A stretch of 9,325 bases of DNA, taken from contig CAZOZX010000078.1 of the NCBI GenBank assembly GCA_964584415.1, positions 1 to 9,325 on the forward strand. Reading direction: 5' to 3'. The position numbers were made by a program, and so were the translations under genes. This stretch comes from PHAA01 sp964584415. GTDB taxonomy: Bacteria > Bacillota > Syntrophomonadia > Syntrophomonadales > Syntrophomonadaceae. Position 1 is the first letter of the stretch, and each line of letters starts with the position of its first letter. Positions 5,851 through 9,325 of the stretch are shown here, piece by piece. The notes under the pieces were generated by a model. That model was not told the DNA's origin and ran no database searches. It worked only from the letters and a program-made list of their open reading frames with translations.

Positions 5851-5886
5851 GAATTGAGGTAAATAAACCGGGAAGGGGAGAGTGAA

Positions 5887-6873
5887 ATGCCGGACCAGGT
5901 TATTAAGTGGTTGTTGGAAGATGACAACCCATCGGTACGGTATTTTACATTGACTGAACTGCTGCAGAAATCGCCCGGGAATGTAGAGGTTAATAAGGCT
6001 AGACAAGCAATTATGAAGAGCGGGGGAGTCCCAGCAATCCTTGAGGAACAGACTAACGATGGGATATGGGGGGAACCGAAGCGGTTCTACCGGGATAAAT
6101 ATAAGGGTACCTCCTGGAATATATTGATCCTGGCAGAGATGGGTGCCGATCCTACTCATCAAAGTATCAAAAATGCCTGCGAATTCATTCTGCAATATTC
6201 CCTGGATCCAGAGAGCGGCGGTTTTTCATACGATACCAGCGCCAAAACCGGGAGCGGTTTGCCCAGCGGGGTAGTGCCGTGTTTAACCGGTAATATGGTT
6301 TATTCATTGATCAAGCTGGGATATTTGGAAGATGATCGGGTTCAAAAGGCCATAGACTGGATCACCAGGTATCAACGCGCCGATGACGCGGCCGATGAAG
6401 GCCCGAAAGGCAAGGTCTACGAAAGGTATGAGATGTGCTGGGGACGTCATTCCTGCCATATGGGGGTGGCCAAAACCTTGAAAGCCCTGGCCGCCATCCC
6501 GCCCGATAAGCGAACTCCCACCATTACCGATAAGATTGATGAACTGCTGGAGTACTTTCTTGAGCATCACCTGTACAAGAAAAGCCACAACCTTGAACAA
6601 ATTGCCCGTCCTGGCTGGCTGAAGCTGGGCTTCCCGTTGATGTACCAGACTGATATCCTGGAGTTACTGGGGATTTTTGCGGATCTGGAGAGATACGATC
6701 CGCGTTTAATAGATGCCTTGGCTATCGTGAAAAGCAAACAGCGAGCCGATGGCAAGTGGAAACTCGAAAATACCTTTAACGGCAAAACCCTGGTTAACAT
6801 CGAGAAAAAAGGCGAGCCATCCAAATGGATTACCCTGAAGGCTCTTAAGGTACTCCATGTATTGGACCATTGA
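5887..6873 (+). CDS. Alpha-alpha-toroid (terpene cyclase/prenyltransferase-fold) protein
   Basis: A 328-residue soluble protein of the terpenoid cyclase/prenyltransferase toroid superfamily. Repeats of the QW type are visible: NDGIWGEP with WNILILAEMG (57-86), ESGGFSYD with GNMVYSLIKLG (109-145), AIDWITRYQRADD (155-167) and RADGKWKLE with WITLKALKVL (286-323). The protein is about half the length of a squalene-hopene cyclase and lacks its catalytic DxDD. It also shows no signal peptide or membrane helix, so a true cyclase activity should not be assumed. A Cys/His-rich patch, C184-x3-H188-x-C190-H191 together with C132, could bind a metal such as zinc, which prenyltransferase beta subunits also do. 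The start has AGGGGAG six bases upstream. It follows the TspO-like gene closely and a terminator comes soon after its stop, so it is the last gene of that unit. Substrate unknown. Confidence 0.75.
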   Translation: MPDQVIKWLLEDDNPSVRYFTLTELLQKSPGNVEVNKARQAIMKSGGVPAILEEQTNDGIWGEPKRFYRDKYKGTSWNILILAEMGADPTHQSIKNACEFILQYSLDPESGGFSYDTSAKTGSGLPSGVVPCLTGNMVYSLIKLGYLEDDRVQKAIDWITRYQRADDAADEGPKGKVYERYEMCWGRHSCHMGVAKTLKALAAIPPDKRTPTITDKIDELLEYFLEHHLYKKSHNLEQIARPGWLKLGFPLMYQTDILELLGIFADLERYDPRLIDALAIVKSKQRADGKWKLENTFNGKTLVNIEKKGEPSKWITLKALKVLHVLDH

Positions 6874-6892
6874 CAACATAAATACCATCATT

Positions 6893-6916
6893 TGGGCAAG
6901 CCCGCCCACTTTTTTT
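6893..6916 (+). terminator. Short intrinsic terminator after the toroid-fold gene
   Basis: TGGGC (6893-6897) pairs with GCCCA (6904-6908) around a six-base loop and is followed by C and seven T (6910-6916). It stands 20 bases beyond the stop codon. Its position argues that the next gene starts after it. Confidence 0.65.
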
Positions 6917-6943
6917 ATGCCATATCCTACACATACTAGAAGT

Positions 6944-7507
6944 ATGCTGATAAGATTTTTATTATACGGATTTATGGGTTGGATAGGGGAAATATTATTC
7001 ACCGGTACCGGTTCATTATTGGCGGGATCGTTAAAGCTGACCGGACATACCTATTTGTGGATGTTCCCAATCTACGGCCTGGCTGTATTCCTGGAACCAA
7101 TGCATAACCGGGTTCGCTCTATGCCCTGGCTGGTCCGGGGGACGATATGGGCAGGGCTGTGTTTCATGATAGAATACCTAACCGGTTGGTTTTTGAAGCT
7201 CACAATCGGGGTGTGCCCCTGGGATTACAGCTATGCCAGTCTTTATATGCTGGATGGTTTCATTCGCCTCGATTACTTCCCGGTGTGGTTCGCCACCGGT
7301 ATGTTGTTCGAGAAAATACACGACTTTCTTTGCAGATTAAAAATAATCTATATCCCTGAGGGTCAGGGTTTAGTGTCCAGAATTACCCAGCACCTAAGAG
7401 TGGCATTGAAACCGGGGAGGATGCCCGATAAATGGTCAAAAGTAATTCCGGAATCACGGCAATTCCCCAGTTCCGATAAACCTCCTTGCCAGCCAAGGCA
7501 ACTGTGA
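6944..7507 (+). CDS. CmpB-type putative ABC-transporter membrane protein (PF06541-like)
   Basis: A 187-residue integral membrane protein of the family labelled putative ABC transporter type IV (CmpB). Members have about four or five helices and no ATPase domain, and their transport role is not well proven. Typical features are LLYGFMGWIGEILFTG at the N-terminus with conserved E16, GHTYLWMFPIYGLAVFLEP, the IEYLTG motif with E77, CPWDYS (91-96) and a GFIRLDYFPVWF segment before an FEKIHDFL helix. I chose ATG 6944 because family members begin just there and because a terminator lies upstream. An in-frame ATG at 6857 would overlap the preceding gene and add 29 residues unlike the family. The ribosome binding site (AGAAG) at 6944 is weak. 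The C-terminal 50 residues are basic, Pro-rich and look disordered. Confidence 0.75.
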   Translation: MLIRFLLYGFMGWIGEILFTGTGSLLAGSLKLTGHTYLWMFPIYGLAVFLEPMHNRVRSMPWLVRGTIWAGLCFMIEYLTGWFLKLTIGVCPWDYSYASLYMLDGFIRLDYFPVWFATGMLFEKIHDFLCRLKIIYIPEGQGLVSRITQHLRVALKPGRMPDKWSKVIPESRQFPSSDKPPCQPRQL

Positions 7508-7559
7508 TAAAATAATCCTAATTCAGTGCCATAGTAATCAGGGTTTAACCGAGCCCGGA

Positions 7560-7569
7560 CCAATATTGG
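7560..7569 (+). promoter_or_regulatory. Ten-base palindrome beside the nitroreductase ribosome binding site
   Basis: CCAATATTGG is a perfect palindrome directly abutting the GGAAGGGGA ribosome binding site of the nitroreductase gene. It could be an operator, but a 10-bp palindrome may occur by chance. Confidence 0.2.
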
Positions 7570-7584
7570 AAGGGGATATTTATC

Positions 7585-8118
7585 ATGCTGGATTTGTTGA
7601 AAAGGCGCCGTAGTATTCGTGAATATAAAGACCAGGAGCTTTGCAGGGAAGAGATCGCGCAATTGGTAACCGCGGCTTTGTTATCGCCTTCTTCCCGTGG
7701 CCGTCAGCCGTGGGAGTTTGTGATTGTAACCGAGCGAGGTGTGTTGGAAAAGTTATCAGAAAGCAAACCGTCCAGTGCAACTTTTTTGAAACACGCCGCT
7801 CTCGGGGTAGTGGTCCTGGGTGATCCGGGAATATCGGATGTGTGGATAGAGGATACCTCCATTGCCTCGTTAATAGTTCACCTGACCTCAGCATCCTTGA
7901 ATTTAGGTTCCTGCTGGATCCAGATCCGGGGCCGGCAGCACAGTCCTACCCAGTCCTCTGAGGATTATATCAAAGAACTGTTGGGCATTCCAGCTAAATA
8001 CACCGTTGAAGCCATTATTGCGGTAGGTTACCCCGACGAGCAAAAGTCTCCCCATGGTGAAAAGGACCTGGATTTCAGCAAGGTTCATACAGAGAAATTT
8101 GGTACCCCCTGGAGATAA
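7585..8118 (+). CDS. Nitroreductase family protein (FMN-dependent, probable)
   Basis: A 177-residue flavoprotein of the nitroreductase superfamily, which usually reduces nitro compounds, quinones or flavins with NAD(P)H as a homodimer. The FMN-binding RRRSIREYKD motif (7-16) is at the N-terminus, followed by SPSSRGRQPWEFVIV (34-48) and the NLGSCWIQ helix-strand (106-113). The C-terminal VEAIIAVGYPDE (141-152) is the usual phosphate-contacting end of the fold. At 177 residues it is a short member, similar to those common in anaerobic clostridia and methanogens. There is no signal peptide. The substrate cannot be predicted. The ATG has GGAAGGGGA at 7568-7576. It lies 77 bases after the CmpB-like gene with no clear terminator between, so the two may be read together, and a terminator closes the unit. 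Confidence 0.9.
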   Translation: MLDLLKRRRSIREYKDQELCREEIAQLVTAALLSPSSRGRQPWEFVIVTERGVLEKLSESKPSSATFLKHAALGVVVLGDPGISDVWIEDTSIASLIVHLTSASLNLGSCWIQIRGRQHSPTQSSEDYIKELLGIPAKYTVEAIIAVGYPDEQKSPHGEKDLDFSKVHTEKFGTPWR

Positions 8119-8170
8119 CAGCAGAGGATTTTTCCACGTTCAGCTCATGTTTGAATGCAAAACAATTTGC

Positions 8171-8208
8171 GGAAGGCGGTCTAATTATTGGGCCCCTTCC
8201 TTATTTAT
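8171..8208 (+). terminator. Intrinsic terminator after the nitroreductase gene
   Basis: GGAAGG (8171-8176) pairs with CCTTCC (8195-8200). Inside, past a bulged C, GGTC pairs with GGCC with one wobble pair, around a TAATTATTG loop. A T-rich stretch, TTATTTAT, follows. It lies 52 bases after the stop. Confidence 0.7.
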
Positions 8209-8238
8209 GCACCAAATAAGTGGTAGAATATATAAGGT

Positions 8239-8267
8239 TTGTAGAAGCAGATTTGGACTAATATATA
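8239..8267 (+). promoter_or_regulatory. Possible housekeeping promoter of the permease gene
   Basis: TTGTAG (8239-8244) and TATATA (8262-8267) are separated by 17 bases, which suits a sigma-A promoter. Transcription would then start only about ten bases before the ATG, overlapping the ribosome binding site, which makes this match doubtful. TATATA at 8229-8234 is an alternative -10 without a good -35. Confidence 0.3.
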
Positions 8268-8284
8268 CAAATAAGAAGGTGTAA

Positions 8285-9151
8285 ATGGCAGTGAGCTCAT
8301 TAGGTCCAGTAATCAGCGTGGCGATTTTCCTGGTGGCGTATGCATTAATAATGGCGGAAAAACTGCACCGGGCGCTAATTAGCATGGCGGGTGCGGTTTT
8401 CATCATTCTTTTTGGGGTTTTGGCCCAGGAGGAAGCATTTGCAGCCATAGACTGGAATACCATTGGCTTATTGATCGGAATGATGATTATAGTGGCTGTA
8501 ACCCGTCGCAGCGGAGTGTTCGAGTACGTGGCTATTTGGGCGGGACGAGCTGCCAAAGGTAATCCGATTATGATCCTGGCCTTATTGACTTTAATAACTG
8601 CCTTCATATCCGCCTTCTTGGATAATGTAACCACGGTATTGTTGATTGTCCCGGTTACCTTTGCCATCTGCGACAGACTGAACGTCAATCCCGTACCATT
8701 TTTGATCAGTGAAGTCATAGGCTCGAATACCGGGGGCACCGCCACTCTGATTGGCGACCCTCCTAATATTATTATCGGTTCGGCCACCGGCCTGGGCTTT
8801 AACGACTTCATCCTAAACCTTGCTCCTGTAGCATTAATTATAACCCTGGTAATAATGGTTTTGATGGCCTGGATATTCAGGCAAGATTTTCAGGTGACGG
8901 ATGAAGACAAACTGAAGATTATGGAAATGGACGAGAGAGAGGCCATAAGGGATTGGGCTCTTCTAAAGAGATCATTAGTTGTTCTGGCTCTGACCATAGT
9001 CGGATTTTTTCTCCACCAGATTCTGCACCTAGAATCGGCCACTATTGCCCTGGCCGGAGCTACGTTGCTGATGATCGTTGCCAAAGAAGAACCCGAAGAT
9101 ATATTGCTGTCGGTAGAGTGGCCTACCCTGTTCTTTTTTATTACTGGGTAG
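8285..9151 (+). CDS. ArsB/NhaD-type ion permease, truncated at the 3' end
   Basis: First 288 residues of a membrane permease of the ion transporter superfamily containing ArsB and NhaD. Full-length relatives have about 420-430 residues and 11-12 helices. The hallmarks are FLDNVTTVLLIVPVTFA (111-127) with its family-typical DN, and SNTGGTATLIGDPPNIIIGS (147-166), the re-entrant hairpin motif that lines the ion path. Helices before, between and after these are clear, ending in SVEWPTLFFFITG, where a normal protein would continue with several more helices. The transported ion (arsenite, Na+/H+, or other anion) cannot be told. The ATG has AAGAAGGTG four bases upstream. The stop at 9149-9151 coincides with an abrupt change of base composition and is probably an artefact of a sequence junction, so the gene should be treated as incomplete. 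Confidence 0.88.
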   Translation: MAVSSLGPVISVAIFLVAYALIMAEKLHRALISMAGAVFIILFGVLAQEEAFAAIDWNTIGLLIGMMIIVAVTRRSGVFEYVAIWAGRAAKGNPIMILALLTLITAFISAFLDNVTTVLLIVPVTFAICDRLNVNPVPFLISEVIGSNTGGTATLIGDPPNIIIGSATGLGFNDFILNLAPVALIITLVIMVLMAWIFRQDFQVTDEDKLKIMEMDEREAIRDWALLKRSLVVLALTIVGFFLHQILHLESATIALAGATLLMIVAKEEPEDILLSVEWPTLFFFITG

Positions 9152-9325
9152 TTCGCGTCTGGGGCGCGCTGACCTCCAAAAAGACGTTGGTTGTTGTCGC
9201 GTGTATCGCCGCGGTGGTGGTGACGGTCAGTACTGTATTTGCTGCTCCTGTCTCCGATGTGCAGCCCGCTGAATCGTCGGACGTCTTCGTCAGCATGGAG
9301 CCCCCCAAGGTGGTAGCGCCCGTGC
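9151..9325 (+). CDS. GC-rich exported-protein fragment of foreign origin (partial at both ends)
   Basis: The last 175 bases are about 62% GC by hand count, higher than the preceding genes. One frame, read from the GTT at 9151, is open to the end and codes for 58 residues with G or C at about 72% of third positions. It reads as a basic stretch (TSKK), a hydrophobic helix (TLVVVACIAAVVVTVSTVFA), then an A-P-V junction like a signal-peptide or anchor boundary, followed by a Pro/Val/Ser/Asp-rich extracytoplasmic stretch. No start codon or ribosome binding site is present, so its 5' end is missing. The family is not recognised. The codon use suggests a different, high-GC (perhaps actinobacterial) genome, joined here by misassembly or by a real recombination event. 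Confidence 0.45.

Noticed and set aside
8185..8811. 208-codon frame on the minus strand
   Set aside because: It lies antisense to the clear ArsB/NhaD permease and its product is low-complexity Ile/Ala/Lys-rich without family features.
1..9325. tRNA genes, CRISPR arrays, transposase genes and prophage genes
   Set aside because: None was recognised on either strand; the repeats present are short operator-like elements only.

Overview
The window looks like chromosomal DNA from an anaerobic, endospore-forming Firmicute, probably a Syntrophomonas- or Desulfotomaculum-type clostridium. Supporting signs are CotF-type spore coat genes, a spore photoproduct lyase homologue, strong GGAGG-type ribosome binding sites, moderate GC, and a probable UGA-encoded selenocysteine. 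TGA is an ordinary stop in at least three other genes here, so the code itself is standard. The species assignment is inference.

Layout. (1) Bases 1-1474, plus strand: the end of a CopB-type copper P-type ATPase, a one-helix SHOCT protein, and a short glutaredoxin-like protein with a zinc ribbon. The active-site codon of the last gene is TGA, followed by a good bacterial SECIS hairpin. The three are closely spaced and probably form one metal/redox operon. (2) Bases 1490-2346, minus strand: three small genes. Two are joined stop-to-start, and the second of these is a CotF-like coat protein. (3) Bases 2633-3628, plus strand: a diverged spore photoproduct lyase homologue that lacks the hydrogen-donor cysteine of the Bacillus enzyme. 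(4) Bases 3629-5034: a regulatory module. A class-I cyclic-di-GMP riboswitch and an intrinsic terminator precede a receiver-LytTR response regulator whose acidic pocket is not conserved. On each side of the regulator gene lies a pair of TTCRTCRTC repeats with a 21-bp period, followed downstream by the same 9-mer ATATACACC. This is the spacing expected for a LytTR operator. (5) Bases 5035-6873: a TspO/MBR-like membrane protein and an alpha-alpha-toroid (terpene-cyclase-fold) protein, likely co-transcribed. (6) Bases 6944-8118: a CmpB-type membrane protein and a small nitroreductase. (7) Bases 8285-9150: an ArsB/NhaD-type ion permease cut off about two thirds of the way through. From about 9150 the DNA changes to GC-rich sequence encoding an unrelated exported-type protein, most simply explained as a chimeric contig end.

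How it may work together (inference): c-di-GMP sets expression of the LytTR regulator through its riboswitch. The regulator may then act on the paired repeats upstream of its own leader and upstream of the TspO-toroid pair. The copper ATPase, selenoprotein and coat/DNA-repair genes fit a general theme of metal, redox and spore stress, but nothing in the sequence links them directly to the LytTR module.
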